A stretch of DNA of 64,000 nucleotides from Wenjunlia tyrosinilytica. GTDB lineage: Bacteria; Actinomycetota; Actinomycetes; Streptomycetales; Streptomycetaceae. Positions 35,090 through 45,456 of this stretch are shown in pieces; the first letter of the stretch is position 1, and each line of letters begins with the position of its first letter. The position numbers were made by a program, and so were the translations under genes. The notes below the pieces were generated by a model. The model searched no databases. It saw only the letters and a list, made by a program, of their open reading frames with translations, and was not told where the DNA came from. The stretch is taken from NCBI RefSeq assembly GCF_014646055.1, contig NZ_BMMS01000001.1:144240-208239 (forward strand), given 5' to 3'.

Positions 35090-36550
35090 ATGACGGTCTG
35101 TGCGGCCCCCGGAACCGCGCCTGCTGGGGCGAGGACGGTGAAGACTGCCGGTACGGCACGGCGCGTGGGGTTCACTTTCGCGGCGGACGGCTCCTATGCC
35201 GCGTGCCTGGCGGACACCCGTGACGGGGAGTGGTTCCCGGAGCGCTGGACGCTCGGCGGTCCGGAGCCCTACACCGTCCCCCTGCCCGGTCGGGAGCCCG
35301 AGGAGCCGGGCAGCAGGGTGCTCCCGCTGGAGGACGGACGGGTCCTGATCTGCCGGCGCGAGGGCGCCCACCGGCGCGAGGGCGGCCCCCGGCCCGCGAA
35401 CGGCAAGGGCCAGGGCCGGGGAAACGGGAACGGGACGGGGAGGGGCGGCAACGGCGTCGGAGACGGGACGGCGGGCGACGGCGGAGGCCGGGGCGGATTC
35501 AGCCTGGCCCTGCTCTCCCCCACGGGCCCCGGCACGGCGGAGCTGCCGGTCGGCCGTCTGGCACTGGACGAGGTGCGGCTGCTGCCGCTGCCCACCCCGC
35601 CCGTACGCCCGGGAGGCAGTGCCTGGCAGGCGGGCCCGGCGCTCGCGCTCGCCCTGGGAAGCTCAGCCGACGGCAGCGGTGAGCGCACCACGTCCGTGTG
35701 GCTCATCTCCTCGGACAGCCCTTCGCCGGACCGGCTCGCCGAGCTGCCCGGACGCCATCTCGGCGGGATCTGGCTGGACCGGGAGGGGCGCATGCTCGCC
35801 CTGGACAGGGTGGCCGACGGGCGGGTGAAGACGGTCGTGCTGGACATGGAGAGCGGCGAGGCCACCCCCTTGCTGCAGATCGCCCCGGAGAGCAACGACC
35901 GGTTGCTCCTCGCCGACCCCGAGAGCGGGCTCCTCGTGGTGCGCAGCGACGCGCCCGGCAGCGACCGGGTGGGGTGGGGTGTGCTGTGCAGTGAGCGGCC
36001 CGTCCGGTTCCCCGAGTGCCTGCGGCTGCCGGACGCGGTGGTGACCCCGTTCGCCGTCCAACCGGGGCCCGCGCTGACCCCCGAGGAGTGCGGGGTGGCG
36101 CTGCGCATCGAAGGGCCGCAGCGGTCCCGGCTCGCGGTGTGGCGGCCCGCGCGGCGCAGGCTCGATGAGCTGACCGCGCCCGAGGGATGGCTGGTCGGCG
36201 CCGGGCATTGGTCGCACAACGGGCTGCGGCTGCCGTACGCGACAGGCGACTGCCCGTTCGGGGTGGCAACCGTGTCGGCCGAGGAGGAGGGCGGCGCGCC
36301 TCCGGACGCCACCCGGCCGGAGCTCACGCGGCCCGTCGCGGCGCGGTCCCCGTCAACGCCCGCACCCTCCGAACGGCCCGCCGCCACACGGCCCCACTCC
36401 CCACGCCCCGCGTCGGCGAATCCGTCACCCGGACAGCCCGCCATAACGCTGCCCCGCGCCGCCGACCGGCCTCCCCTGCGCACCCCCGTCCCTTTGCAGC
36501 AGGCCCCGTTGACCACGGCTCAGGCCCCGTTGACCACCGCTCGGACATGA
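35090..36550 (+). CDS. Conserved actinobacterial protein, beta-propeller-like, function unknown
   Basis: 486 residues. I do not recognise a named family. Many short strands with a recurrent turn (LEDGRVLICRRE, REGRMLALDRVADGR, LVVRSDAPGSD) suggest a propeller or repeated beta fold. A Gly-rich insert interrupts it at about residues 95-140 (GKGQGRGNGNGTGRGG), and the last 80 residues are Pro/Thr/Ala-rich and probably unfolded. No signal peptide or membrane segment, so cytoplasmic. Start at ATG 35090 is chosen because GGAGG lies 9 nt upstream; an ATG 12 codons earlier lacks a ribosome site. Divergent from the Nif3 operon. Confidence 0.7.
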   Translation: MTVCAAPGTAPAGARTVKTAGTARRVGFTFAADGSYAACLADTRDGEWFPERWTLGGPEPYTVPLPGREPEEPGSRVLPLEDGRVLICRREGAHRREGGPRPANGKGQGRGNGNGTGRGGNGVGDGTAGDGGGRGGFSLALLSPTGPGTAELPVGRLALDEVRLLPLPTPPVRPGGSAWQAGPALALALGSSADGSGERTTSVWLISSDSPSPDRLAELPGRHLGGIWLDREGRMLALDRVADGRVKTVVLDMESGEATPLLQIAPESNDRLLLADPESGLLVVRSDAPGSDRVGWGVLCSERPVRFPECLRLPDAVVTPFAVQPGPALTPEECGVALRIEGPQRSRLAVWRPARRRLDELTAPEGWLVGAGHWSHNGLRLPYATGDCPFGVATVSAEEEGGAPPDATRPELTRPVAARSPSTPAPSERPAATRPHSPRPASANPSPGQPAITLPRAADRPPLRTPVPLQQAPLTTAQAPLTTART

Positions 36551-36806
36551 GCACCCTCCCTGATGAGTGCGTTCATCGGTCCGCACGGGGCACTCCTAAC
36601 GGACGGGCAACGAAGGCGTGGGGCACGTACGACATGGATCAACGCCCCGATAGACTCACGCGGGCGCTACGCGGCCCGCGCGCTCGCACACCCGGGGTGA
36701 CAGCACACCCGCGGTGACAGCGACGGCTGCGTGGACGCAAGGGCGCAGCCTGGACAGCTCGTTCGCCCCGGAACCCCGACAGCTGAAGATGCACGGAGAG
36801 ACCTTC

Positions 36807-36983
36807 ATGTCCGAAGCCCGAACCGACACGACCGAGGACCGCGCGGCGCAGGCGGCGTCCGGCAGCAGGCACGGCAGGCACCGCGGCCCGGCCTCGAGCG
36901 ACACGGATGCCTCGAACGGCACCACCGGTCACGGCAAGCACCGTCGGCCGACGCACGGTCAGGACACCGCCGCCGCGAGCTGA
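36807..36983 (+). CDS. Small conserved hydrophilic protein
   Basis: 58 residues from ATG 36807 with GGAGAG 6 nt upstream. Very polar, rich in His, Arg, Gly, Thr and Ser: repeated basic clusters SRHGRHRGP and GHGKHRRP. I know similar short peptides of unknown function in streptomycetes but cannot assign a role. Longer in-frame starts (36714) exist without ribosome sites. Convergent with the SDR gene, 22 bp apart. Confidence 0.55.
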   Translation: MSEARTDTTEDRAAQAASGSRHGRHRGPASSDTDASNGTTGHGKHRRPTHGQDTAAAS

Positions 36984-37005
36984 CGCGGCGGCGGGTCCCT
37001 CGCCG

Positions 37006-37938
37006 TCACTCGTGCCGCAGGCTCAGCACATCGGTCATGGCGAAGCCGCCACCGCCCGCGCGTTCCGCGTAGTAGGGGGTGAGCAGGCCGTCGAGCTCCT
37101 CGACGCCGAACGCCTCCTTCGCGGTGTCGAACCTCGCCTCGACACGCGGGCTGGAGACCACGGCGACCATCCCGCCGTGGACCACGAACACCTGCCCGTT
37201 GACCCCGTCGGCGGGCGGCGAGGCCAGATAGGCGACCAGCGGTGAGACATGCTCGGCGGCCAGCGGATCGAGTCCTTCGCCGGGCGCCGGAACGCCGGCG
37301 AAGACGTCGTCGGTCATCCGGGTACGGGCGCGTGGGCAGATCGCGTTGGCCCGCACCCCGTACTTGGCGAGCGCGGTCGCCGTGCTGGTGGTGAGGCCGA
37401 TGATTCCGCCCTTGGCCGCCGCGTAGTTGGGCTGGCCGGGTGATCCTGCGAGGAACGCCTCGGACGAGGTGTTGACGATCCGTCCGTAGACCGGGTGTCC
37501 CGCTTCCTTGGAGCGCTCGCGCCAGTGGGCGGCGGCGAAGTGGGTGGTGTTGAAATGCCCCTTCAGATGGACGCGGATCACCGAGTCCCACTCGTCCTCC
37601 GTCATGGAGAAGACCATGCGGTCGCGCAGGATGCCCGCGTTGTTGACGAGGATGTCGAGTCGGCCGTAGGTGCCCACCGCCAACTGGACGAGTTCCCGGG
37701 CCTGTTCGAAGTCGGCCACGTCACCGTGGTGGGCGACGGCCGTGCCGCCCTCGGCCTCGATGGCCGCCACGGTCCGCCTCGCCGGGGTGGCCGATGCCTC
37801 GCCCGAGCCGTCACGGCTCGGGCTGCCGAAGTCATTGACCACCACACGCGCGCCGAGCCTGGCCAGCTCCAATGCCTCGGCGCGGCCGAGGCCCCGTCCG
37901 GCGCCCGTGACGATCGCGGTCCTGCCTCGCAACAGCAT
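37006..37938 (-). CDS. Short-chain dehydrogenase (MFE-2/17-beta-HSD4-like hydroxyacyl-CoA dehydrogenase)
   Basis: 310 residues. NAD fold RTAIVTGAGRGLGRAEALELA, then VVVNDFGSPSRDGSG, typical of the dehydrogenase part of peroxisomal multifunctional enzyme 2 (Hsd4A/ChsB1-like), NNAGILRD, and the catalytic Ser and Tyr-x3-Lys in NTSSEAFLAGS and QPNYAAAKGG. It would oxidise a 3-hydroxyacyl-CoA. The C-terminal 60 residues extend past a minimal SDR. Third gene of the operon with MaoC hydratase and a zinc alcohol dehydrogenase; GAGGAG is 7 nt before the ATG. The operon promoter carries a KstR-like site, suggesting steroid or related side-chain oxidation. Confidence 0.88.
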   Translation of the reverse strand: MLLRGRTAIVTGAGRGLGRAEALELARLGARVVVNDFGSPSRDGSGEASATPARRTVAAIEAEGGTAVAHHGDVADFEQARELVQLAVGTYGRLDILVNNAGILRDRMVFSMTEDEWDSVIRVHLKGHFNTTHFAAAHWRERSKEAGHPVYGRIVNTSSEAFLAGSPGQPNYAAAKGGIIGLTTSTATALAKYGVRANAICPRARTRMTDDVFAGVPAPGEGLDPLAAEHVSPLVAYLASPPADGVNGQVFVVHGGMVAVVSSPRVEARFDTAKEAFGVEELDGLLTPYYAERAGGGGFAMTDVLSLRHE

Positions 37939-38025
37939 CCGGCTTCTCCTCGGAGTTCGGCTTCGGCGGCCCCGGCCCTCCCGGGCCCGAGCCGTGGACG
38001 TATGGAGCGGAGCGAGTGCGCGCGG

Positions 38026-39105
38026 TCAGAGCGAGATGCATGTACGCAGCGCCTCGCCGCTGCGCATCTGCGTGATCGCCTCATTCACCTCGTCGAGGCG
38101 CACCCGGTGGGTGATCATGCTCTCCAGGTCTATCCGGCCCGCCCGCCAGAGCTTGGTGATCCGCTCGTAGGAGCGCAGCACATCGCCGCCGCCGTAGATG
38201 GACGGCAGGATGCGCTTCTCGTCGAAGAAGAGCTCGAACATGTTGAACTGCGCGAAGTCGTCCATCGCCCCGGCTCCGACGACGCACACCGTGCCGCCGC
38301 GCCGGGTCGCCTCGTAGGCCGCGCGGGCGGTGGCGGACTTGCCGACGACCTCGAAGACGTAGTCGAAGCCCTCCCCGGCGGTGATGCGCTGTCCGGCGTC
38401 GGCCAGCGCGTCGGGGGCGACCGCTTCGGTGGCCCCGAAGCCCAGCGCCGCCTCGCGGCGGGAGGCCACGGGGTCGACGGCGACGATCTCGGCGGCGCCG
38501 GCGACCCGTGCGCCCTGGACGGCGCTGATGCCCACCCCTCCGCAGCCGATGACGGCGACGGAGGAACCGGGCTCCACCTCGGCGGTGTTGAGGGCGGCGC
38601 CGATGCCGGTGGTGACACCGCAGCCGATGAGTGCGGCGACGTCGTAGGGCAGGTCGTCGGGGATGGGGACGGCGCAGCCCGCGGGCAGCACGGTCTCCTC
38701 GGCGAACGTTCCGGTGCCCGCGAAGCCGAAGACGTCCGCCCCTGCGGTGAACCGGAAGTTGGGCGTGCCGGCGTTCATGAAGCCGGTGAGGCAGAGATTG
38801 CCCTGGCCGCGCCGGCACGACGGGCAGGTGCCGCACGGCGGCAGCCAGCACACGATGACCCGGTCGCCCGGCTTTGCGCCGGTGACGTCGTCGGCGACCT
38901 CGACGACGTCGCCCGCGCCCTCGTGGCCGGGGACGAACGGGGCGGGCTGCGGCAGGACGCCGGTCATGGCCGAGAGGTCGGAGTGGCACAGGCCGGTGGA
39001 GTGCAGCCGCACCCGTACCTTGCCGGGTCCGAATCCCACCGCCTCGACGTCGTCGCGTACTTCGAGCTTGTCCTGACCGGTCTCTTGCAGGATGGCTGCG
39101 CGCAT
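38026..39105 (-). CDS. Zinc-dependent alcohol dehydrogenase, class III-like MDR
   Basis: 359 residues. Catalytic zinc site STGLCHSDLSAM and PGHEGAGDVVEV; structural zinc CGTCPSCRRGQGNLC; Rossmann fold VAVIGCGGVGISAVQGARVAGA. Overall layout matches the NAD-dependent alcohol dehydrogenases seen with actinobacterial lipid and steroid genes (AdhD-like). Oxidises an alcohol to aldehyde or ketone, substrate unknown. It lies between the MaoC gene (52 bp away) and the SDR gene (87 bp). The 52-bp gap contains three copies of a TCGATCAGGTGTG-like word. Confidence 0.9.
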   Translation of the reverse strand: MRAAILQETGQDKLEVRDDVEAVGFGPGKVRVRLHSTGLCHSDLSAMTGVLPQPAPFVPGHEGAGDVVEVADDVTGAKPGDRVIVCWLPPCGTCPSCRRGQGNLCLTGFMNAGTPNFRFTAGADVFGFAGTGTFAEETVLPAGCAVPIPDDLPYDVAALIGCGVTTGIGAALNTAEVEPGSSVAVIGCGGVGISAVQGARVAGAAEIVAVDPVASRREAALGFGATEAVAPDALADAGQRITAGEGFDYVFEVVGKSATARAAYEATRRGGTVCVVGAGAMDDFAQFNMFELFFDEKRILPSIYGGGDVLRSYERITKLWRAGRIDLESMITHRVRLDEVNEAITQMRSGEALRTCISL

Positions 39106-39157
39106 GCCCGGCTCCTCGGGTGGGTTCGATCAGGTGTGGGAAATCAGGTGCGCTCGA

Positions 39158-40015
39158 TCAGGTGTGCTCGATCAGGGTGTCGGCGAGCACGGGCGCGTGG
39201 TCGCGCTCCACGGAGGTCGCCAGGACCTGGATGCGGCCCTCGCCCTCGTTCCACATCCGGATGCGCATGGTCTCGCCGGGGAAGAGGATCCCGGCGAAGC
39301 GCGTCGAGTAGGCCCGGACGCGGGTCGCATCGCCGCCGAGCGCGGCGTCGACGACGGCCTTCAGCACGATGCCGTAGGAGCACAGGCCGTGCAGGATGGG
39401 CCGGTCGAAGCCGGCGAGCTCGGCGAACTCCGGGTCGGCGTGCAGCGGGTTCCAGTCGCCGCAGAGGCGGTACAGCAGCGCCTGGTCCTCGCGGGTGGCG
39501 CGCTCGACGGTGCGGTCCGGCTCGCGCTCCGGTGCCTCGAGGCGGTCGGAGGGGCCGCGCTCGCCGCCGAATCCGCCCTCGCCGCGGACGAAGATCCGGG
39601 TGGACGCCGACCAGAGCGGCCCTTCGTCGTCGTGGACGTCGGAGCGCAGGACGATGACGGCGGCCTTGCCCTTGTCGTGAACGGCCTCCACCCTGCCGAT
39701 CGCGGTGGCCCGGCCGGTGACGGGGATGGGCCGGTGCAGCTCGATGCGCTGGCCGCCGTGGAGGACGGTGGCGAGGTCCACCTCGATACCGGGGGCGGCG
39801 AGCCCGCCCGCGAGCGCCATCGCGCCGCCCGCCACGGTGCTGAAGCTCGGCAGGACCTGGAGTCTGCTCTCCAGCGTGTAGCGCAGTTCCTCGGCGTCGG
39901 TGGCCGGCCGTCCCGCTCCCACTCCGAGGTGGTAGAGCAGGACGTCCTTGTGGTCCCAGGCCAGCTCGGCAGTGCGAGGCTCGGCGGCGACGGCCCTGGC
40001 GGCATCGATGGGCAT
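39158..40015 (-). CDS. MaoC-like 2-enoyl-CoA hydratase 2 (double hot-dog)
   Basis: 285 residues, two hot-dog halves. The second half carries the hydratase 2 motif LCGDWNPLHADPEFA with catalytic Asp and His, then GFDRPILHGLCSYG, as in the hydratase part of MFE-2 and in ChsH3/Hsd4B-like mycobacterial proteins. It adds water to a trans-2-enoyl-CoA. ATG 40015 has GGAAGG 7 nt upstream; another ATG six bases earlier is too near that site. First gene of the operon MaoC-ADH-SDR, with a palindromic operator 110 bp upstream. Confidence 0.88.
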   Translation of the reverse strand: MPIDAARAVAAEPRTAELAWDHKDVLLYHLGVGAGRPATDAEELRYTLESRLQVLPSFSTVAGGAMALAGGLAAPGIEVDLATVLHGGQRIELHRPIPVTGRATAIGRVEAVHDKGKAAVIVLRSDVHDDEGPLWSASTRIFVRGEGGFGGERGPSDRLEAPEREPDRTVERATREDQALLYRLCGDWNPLHADPEFAELAGFDRPILHGLCSYGIVLKAVVDAALGGDATRVRAYSTRFAGILFPGETMRIRMWNEGEGRIQVLATSVERDHAPVLADTLIEHT

Positions 40016-40124
40016 GTCCATCCCTTCCGGGCGCGGTGGGGGCGGCCGTGCCGTGGTGAACCCCGGCACGGCCGTCCGCACCGTCAGCCGCACCGGGGTC
40101 GTCCGGTCAGAACAGGTCTGCGAT

Positions 40125-40140
40125 CTAGAACACGTTCTAG
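40125..40140. promoter_or_regulatory. KstR-like operator, site A
   Basis: CTAGAAC-AC-GTTCTAG: perfect 7-bp arms, 2-bp spacer. It fits the published mycobacterial KstR pattern TnnAACnnGTTnnA. It stands between the MaoC operon and the divergent histidine kinase gene, about 110 bp from the MaoC start. Confidence 0.75.
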
Positions 40141-40293
40141 GCAAGGCCCATGTATAACGCATCACAGCGGACATGGGAAGGGATGACAACGTGTCAGTAA
40201 CGCGCCTCGGTGGCCACCCGGGACTTTTGTCCTGCCGGACCGCGTACATTCGCAACTGCCCAGGTCAGAGATGGTTCTCGTAGTCTTCCCGGC

Positions 40294-41433
40294 ATGAAGG
40301 CCACAGAAGCGCTGCGGGAGCCGTCGTTCGAGGAGCACCTGGACCGGATGACACCGCCGACCGCGAAAACGTTCCTCCCCTGGCTGCTGGTGGCGGCGGG
40401 CCCGGCGGTGCAGGTGGTCAAGGGCGAACCCCCGCTGCCCTGGGTGGCCGCGGCGGGCCTCGCCGCCTTCGCGGTGCTCTACGCATGGACCGTCGTGGCC
40501 GCGTTCGGCGCCCGCACCAAGGGCGGTCCACTGCCCAAGCGCCTGCTCCGGGTGCTGACGGTCCTCACCTTCTGCCTCACCGTCGGATACGGGCCGGACT
40601 GGCTGCTGCTGTTCCCGCTGCTGTCACTGGCCATGGGAACCGTGCTGCGCTACCGCGTCCTCGGGCTCGCCCTGACGGCGCTGTCGGGCACCGCCGGCAT
40701 CGTCGCGGGCTGGCGCGGCGACGACTTCTGGGACTCCCTGTCCATCGGCTACGGCACCTTCATCTCCGGCATGGTGACCTCGGCGATCCTCTCGCTGTTC
40801 GAGACCGTGACCCGGCTGCGCGAGACCCGCAAGGAGCTGGCCAGGGCGGCGGTGGAGGAGGAGCGGCTGCGGTTCTCCAGGGACCTGCACGACCTGCTCG
40901 GGCACACGCTGTCGGTCGTCGTGGTCAAGGCGGAGGCGGTGCGCCGCCTGGCGCCGCGCGACCTGGACGCGGCACTCGGGCAGGCGGCCGACATCGAATC
41001 GGTCGGGCGCCAGGCGCTCACCGAGATCAGGGAGGCCGTGACCGGCTACCGACAGGCCGACCTCGCGACGGAACTGGACCGGGCCCGCTCCGCCCTGCTG
41101 GCGGTCGGCATCGAGCCCCACGTGCGTGAGTCGGGTCCGGCGCTGCCACCGCAGACCGAGGCCCTGCTGGGCTGGGTCGTCCGCGAGGGGGTCACCAATG
41201 TGGTCCGGCACAGCCGCGCCCGGCGGTGCGACATCGAGTTGAGCGGTGACGGGGAGGTGGTGCGCCTGGAGATAAGGGACGACGGACGGGGAGCGTCGGG
41301 CCCCGTAGGCTCGGGCAGCGGACTGCGGGGGCTGGGGGAACGGCTGGCGGCGGCGGGCGGCGGGCTGACCGCCGAGCCCATGGACCACGGCTTCCGTGTG
41401 GAGGCGACACTGCAGGTGGGAGGGGCCGAGTGA
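40294..41433 (+). CDS. Sensor histidine kinase, NarL/DesK type (HisKA_3)
   Basis: 379 residues. Four to six hydrophobic segments at about 35-165 (FLPWLLVAAGPAVQVV, WVAAAGLAAFAVLYAW, LLLFPLLSLAMGTVL). The phosphoacceptor block is RFSRDLHDLLGHTLSVVVVK; the ATP-binding part includes REGVTNVVRHSRA (N box), IRDDGRGA and GSGLRGLGERL. No extracytoplasmic sensor domain of note, so it resembles DesK-like membrane sensors. Its stop overlaps the GTG of the response regulator gene, a cognate pair. Divergent from the MaoC operon, but probably not part of it functionally. Confidence 0.93.
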   Translation: MKATEALREPSFEEHLDRMTPPTAKTFLPWLLVAAGPAVQVVKGEPPLPWVAAAGLAAFAVLYAWTVVAAFGARTKGGPLPKRLLRVLTVLTFCLTVGYGPDWLLLFPLLSLAMGTVLRYRVLGLALTALSGTAGIVAGWRGDDFWDSLSIGYGTFISGMVTSAILSLFETVTRLRETRKELARAAVEEERLRFSRDLHDLLGHTLSVVVVKAEAVRRLAPRDLDAALGQAADIESVGRQALTEIREAVTGYRQADLATELDRARSALLAVGIEPHVRESGPALPPQTEALLGWVVREGVTNVVRHSRARRCDIELSGDGEVVRLEIRDDGRGASGPVGSGSGLRGLGERLAAAGGGLTAEPMDHGFRVEATLQVGGAE

Positions 41434-42035
41434 TCCGGCTGCTGCTGGCCGAGGACCAGGGCATGATGCGCGGGGCGCTGGCGTTGCTGCTCGGCCTGGA
41501 GGAGGACTTCGAGGTCGTGGCCCAGGTCGGGTCGGGCGACGAGATCGTGCCCAAGGCCCTCGAGACGACTCCGGACGTGGCACTGCTCGACATCGAACTG
41601 CCCGGCCGCAGCGGCCTCGACGCCGCCGCCGAACTCCGCGAGGAGCTACCGGGCTGCCGGGTGCTGATCCTCACGACGTTCGGCCGCCCCGGCCATCTGC
41701 GCCGGGCGATGGAGGCGGGCGCCGGCGGCTTCCTGGTCAAGGACGGCCCCGTGGAGGAACTGGCCGCGGCCGTGCGCCGGATCCTCGACGGTGAGCGGGT
41801 CATCGATCCCGCGCTGGCCGCCGCCGCGCTGAGCGCGGGCCCCAACCCGCTGACGGCGCGTGAACGCGAGGCGCTCACCGCCGCCGTGGACGGGGCGACC
41901 AGCGCTGACATCGCCTCCAAGCTCCATCTGTCCGAGAGCACCGTGCGCAACTACCTGTCGTCGGCCATCGGCAAGACGGGCACCCGCAACAGGATGGAGG
42001 CGGTCCGCGCGGCCCGTCGGAACGGCTGGCTCTAG
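41430..42035 (+). CDS. NarL/LuxR-family response regulator
   Basis: 201 residues. Receiver with the acidic pair LLLAEDQGM, phosphoacceptor Asp in VALLDIELPGRSG, Thr in LILTTFG and Lys in FLVKDGP; C-terminal LuxR helix-turn-helix LTAREREALTAAVDGATSADIASKLHLSESTVRNYLS (quoted in pieces: helix 3 is SESTVRNYLS). Acts as partner of the preceding histidine kinase, whose stop it overlaps (GTGA). DesR-like in length. Targets unknown. Confidence 0.93.
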   Translation: MIRLLLAEDQGMMRGALALLLGLEEDFEVVAQVGSGDEIVPKALETTPDVALLDIELPGRSGLDAAAELREELPGCRVLILTTFGRPGHLRRAMEAGAGGFLVKDGPVEELAAAVRRILDGERVIDPALAAAALSAGPNPLTAREREALTAAVDGATSADIASKLHLSESTVRNYLSSAIGKTGTRNRMEAVRAARRNGWL

Positions 42036-42156
42036 GGCCGGTCGCAGGGCGGGGCGAACGGGCGGCAGCGCGCCGCGCGCTCGCCGCCGGGCGCCGAGCC
42101 GGTCAGGAACGCCCTGGCCAGGGGCCGTTGTCAGTGGTGCCTGGCAGGATCCGGGC

Positions 42157-43335
42157 ATGGCTTCGCAGAGCGGTATCAGCGACAACGCCGACATCACCGG
42201 CTACTGGGACGCGGCCGCGGACGCGTTCGACAGCGAGCCCGATCACGGCCTGCTCGACCCCTGCGTGCGGCAGGCATGGCGGGAGCGATTGCGCTCATGG
42301 CTCCCGGAGGAGCCGAGCCGTGTGCTCGATCTCGGCTGCGGGACGGGGAGCCTGGCGCTGCTCGCCGCCGAGGCCGGTCATGAGGTGACCGCCGTCGATC
42401 TGTCGCCCCGGATGGCGGAGCGGGCCCGCGCCAAGCTGGCCGGAACGAGCGCGCGGGTCCTCGTCGGTGACGCCGCCCGGCCGCCCGTCGGACCCGGCGC
42501 CTTCGATGTCGTGCTCGCCCGCCATCTGGTGTGGACACTGCCCGATCCGGTGAACACCTTGCGGCACTGGGCCTGTCTGCTGCGTCCCGCCGGGCGCCTG
42601 GTGCTCATCGAGGGGCGGTGGGCAGGCACCGGGCAGTACGTCAACGGCAGCCGGGCGCGCCTGCCGTGGGTCGGCGGCGTGACCGCCGATGCCCTCGCCG
42701 AGGCCGTGGCGTCCTGGGCGGCCCGTATCGAGACCGACCGGCTGCGCGAGGCGGCCCTGTGGGGCCGCGAGATCAACGACGAGCGGTACGCCATGGTCGT
42801 ACGGCCGGCGCCGCCCACGCGCCACCGCGAGGTGGTCGACGTCCATCTGATCGTGCGCCGGGGCGAGGAGGTGCTGCTGGCCCGCCGATCCGGTACCGGC
42901 TACGCCGACGGCCTGCTCCACGCCCCCTCCGGGCACGCGGAGGACGGCGAGGACGTATGTGAGGCGATGGTCCGGGAGGCGCGGGAGGAGATCGGTCTCG
43001 ACCTCGCGCCCGAAGACCTGCGCGTGGCGCTGGTGATGCAGCACTGCGCCCCCGGCGCCGCGGAGCCGCGCATGGGCTGGTTCTTCGAGGCGGCGTACGG
43101 AGTCGGCGGTGAGCCGGTCAACCTCGAGCCCCACAAGTGCTCCGAGCTCGGCTGGTTCCCGCTGGACGAGCTGCCGCTCGACATGGTGGCGTACTGCAGG
43201 GCGGGGGTCGACGCCTACCGGGAGGGGCACCGCTTCGCACTGCACTGGCACCACCCCGGTGACAGCATCGCGTTCGACCCGGACGCCCCCGGCCGCGCCG
43301 TCGCGCTGCCCATGGCACACCTACCCGCGCCGTAG
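42157..43335 (+). CDS. Fusion of class I SAM methyltransferase and Nudix hydrolase
   Basis: 392 residues. Residues 1-225: SAM fold with [19 protein letters not shown] (motif I), [15 protein letters not shown] and [15 protein letters not shown]. Residues 230-392: Nudix domain with [18 protein letters not shown] and EEIGL, the full G-x5-E-x7-RE-x2-EE-x-G box, so metal binding should be intact. The Nudix part likely cleaves a nucleoside-diphosphate-linked molecule; the methyltransferase substrate is unknown. No linker or frameshift between the two. The last 15 bp overlap the end of the convergent thiolase gene. Confidence 0.88.
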   Translation: MASQSGISDNADITGYWDAAADAFDSEPDHGLLDPCVRQAWRERLRSWLPEEPSRVLDLGCGTGSLALLAAEAGHEVTAVDLSPRMAERARAKLAGTSARVLVGDAARPPVGPGAFDVVLARHLVWTLPDPVNTLRHWACLLRPAGRLVLIEGRWAGTGQYVNGSRARLPWVGGVTADALAEAVASWAARIETDRLREAALWGREINDERYAMVVRPAPPTRHREVVDVHLIVRRGEEVLLARRSGTGYADGLLHAPSGHAEDGEDVCEAMVREAREEIGLDLAPEDLRVALVMQHCAPGAAEPRMGWFFEAAYGVGGEPVNLEPHKCSELGWFPLDELPLDMVAYCRAGVDAYREGHRFALHWHHPGDSIAFDPDAPGRAVALPMAHLPAP

Positions 43336-44517
43336 CAGGGTGACGACCGCCGCTCCGCCGAGGCCGATGTTGTGGGCGAGGCCGACCCGGGCGCCGGGGA
43401 CCTGGCGGTCGGCGGCCTCGCCCCTGAGCTGCCAGACGAGTTCGGCGCACTGGGCGAGGCCGGTCGCGCCCAGTGGATGCCCCTTGGAGATGAGTCCTCC
43501 GGAGGGATTGACCACCCACTGCCCGCCATAGGTCGTGGCGCCGTCGGCGACGAGCTCGCCGCTGCCGCCCTCGGCGCACATGCCCAGCGCCTCATAGGTC
43601 AGGAGCTCATTGATGGAGAAGCAGTCGTGGAGCTCGATCACGTCCACGTCCTCGATACCGAGCCCCGACTCCGCGTAGACCCGCCGGGCGGCGGCACGGC
43701 TCATCGGCAGACCCACGGCGTCGACGCACGAGCCGGAGGCGAACGACTCCTCGGTGTCCGTCGCCATGGCCTGGGCGGCGATCTCCACCGCCCGCTCCCC
43801 CAGCCCGTGCTCCTCCACGAACCGCTCGGAGGCGACCACCGCGGCCGCGGCGCCGTCCGAGGTCGGGGAGCACTGGAGCTTGGTGAGGGGGGCGTGGATG
43901 GTCCGCGCGTCCAGCACCTCGTCGAGGGTGTACTCGTCGCGGAACTGGGCGTAGGGATTGCGCACGGAGTGCCGGTGGTTCTTCACGCCCACGGTGGCGA
44001 GTTGCTCGGGCGTGGTGCCGTGGCGCTCCATGTGCTCGCGCGCCGCGTTGCCGAAGATCTGAGCGGTGGGCGGTGACTTCTCGAAGCCGTGCCGCGCCGC
44101 CATGACGCCGTAGTGGCGGGAGACGGGCGAGGTGGAGAAGTCCCCACCGGAGGCGGAGCCGCCCAGCGGGCCCCTGGTCATCTTCTCGAAGCCGAGGGCG
44201 AGTACGCAGTCGTTGACTCCACCCGCGACGAACTGCCGCGCCAGCATGAGCGCGGTGGCGCCCGTGGCGCAGTTGTTGTTGACGTTGTAGACGGGGACGC
44301 CGCTCAGGCCCAGCTCGTACGCGGCGCGCTGGCCGGCCGTGGACGCCTGGTAGCAGTAGCCGACGGGGACCTGCTCCACCTGCCCGTAGGCGATCCCGGC
44401 GTCGTGCAGGGCGGCGCCCCCGGCCTCACGCACCATGTCCCAGTACTGCCGGTCCCCGGTCTCGGGCTTCTCGAACTTCGTCATGCCCACGCCGACGACG
44501 AACGCCTTCCGGGTCAT
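43321..44517 (-). CDS. SCP-x-like thiolase (lipid-transfer-protein type)
   Basis: 398 residues. [15 protein letters not shown], the nucleophilic Cys in [16 protein letters not shown], the His of [12 protein letters not shown], and [21 protein letters not shown] are thiolase blocks of the SCP-x/Ltp branch rather than the FadA branch. In mycobacteria and Rhodococcus, related proteins (Ltp2-4, FadA5-like) shorten steroid side chains. CGAGGAGAGG is upstream of ATG 44517. A KstR-like site lies 33 bp before the start, where it would block transcription. The gene probably works with the SDR, MaoC and ADH genes to the left. Confidence 0.9.
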   Translation of the reverse strand: MTRKAFVVGVGMTKFEKPETGDRQYWDMVREAGGAALHDAGIAYGQVEQVPVGYCYQASTAGQRAAYELGLSGVPVYNVNNNCATGATALMLARQFVAGGVNDCVLALGFEKMTRGPLGGSASGGDFSTSPVSRHYGVMAARHGFEKSPPTAQIFGNAAREHMERHGTTPEQLATVGVKNHRHSVRNPYAQFRDEYTLDEVLDARTIHAPLTKLQCSPTSDGAAAAVVASERFVEEHGLGERAVEIAAQAMATDTEESFASGSCVDAVGLPMSRAAARRVYAESGLGIEDVDVIELHDCFSINELLTYEALGMCAEGGSGELVADGATTYGGQWVVNPSGGLISKGHPLGATGLAQCAELVWQLRGEAADRQVPGARVGLAHNIGLGGAAVVTLLRRG

Positions 44518-44549
44518 GGCCCGCCCCTCTCCTCGGCTCGCCGCGATAC

Positions 44550-45272
<723 letters not shown>

Positions 45273-45312
45273 GCGGTTCGCCGCGGCGGGCGCACTCGCC
45301 GCGGCGAACCGC
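45273..45312 (+). terminator. 16-bp perfect hairpin after the methyltransferase
   Basis: GCGGTTCGCCGCGGCG and its exact complement flank an 8-nt loop (GGCGCACT). The stem begins 1 nt after the stop codon. Confidence 0.85.
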
Positions 45313-45456
45313 GGCAGGCGCGGTTCCGCCGCGTCAGCGCGGCATTCGGTGTCGCTTTCGCTGTGAAAGCGGCATCCACCTGGCGCGGCGCCACCGCCGC
45401 GCTGGAGAATCAATCGGGGACCGATACGGGATCGCACGACGTGGGGGCGGCACGGC

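Noticed and set aside
40107..40120. Second KstR-like site (CAGAACAGGTCTG) beside site A
   Set aside because: The right half does not contain GTT at the proper spacing; only a loose inverted repeat.
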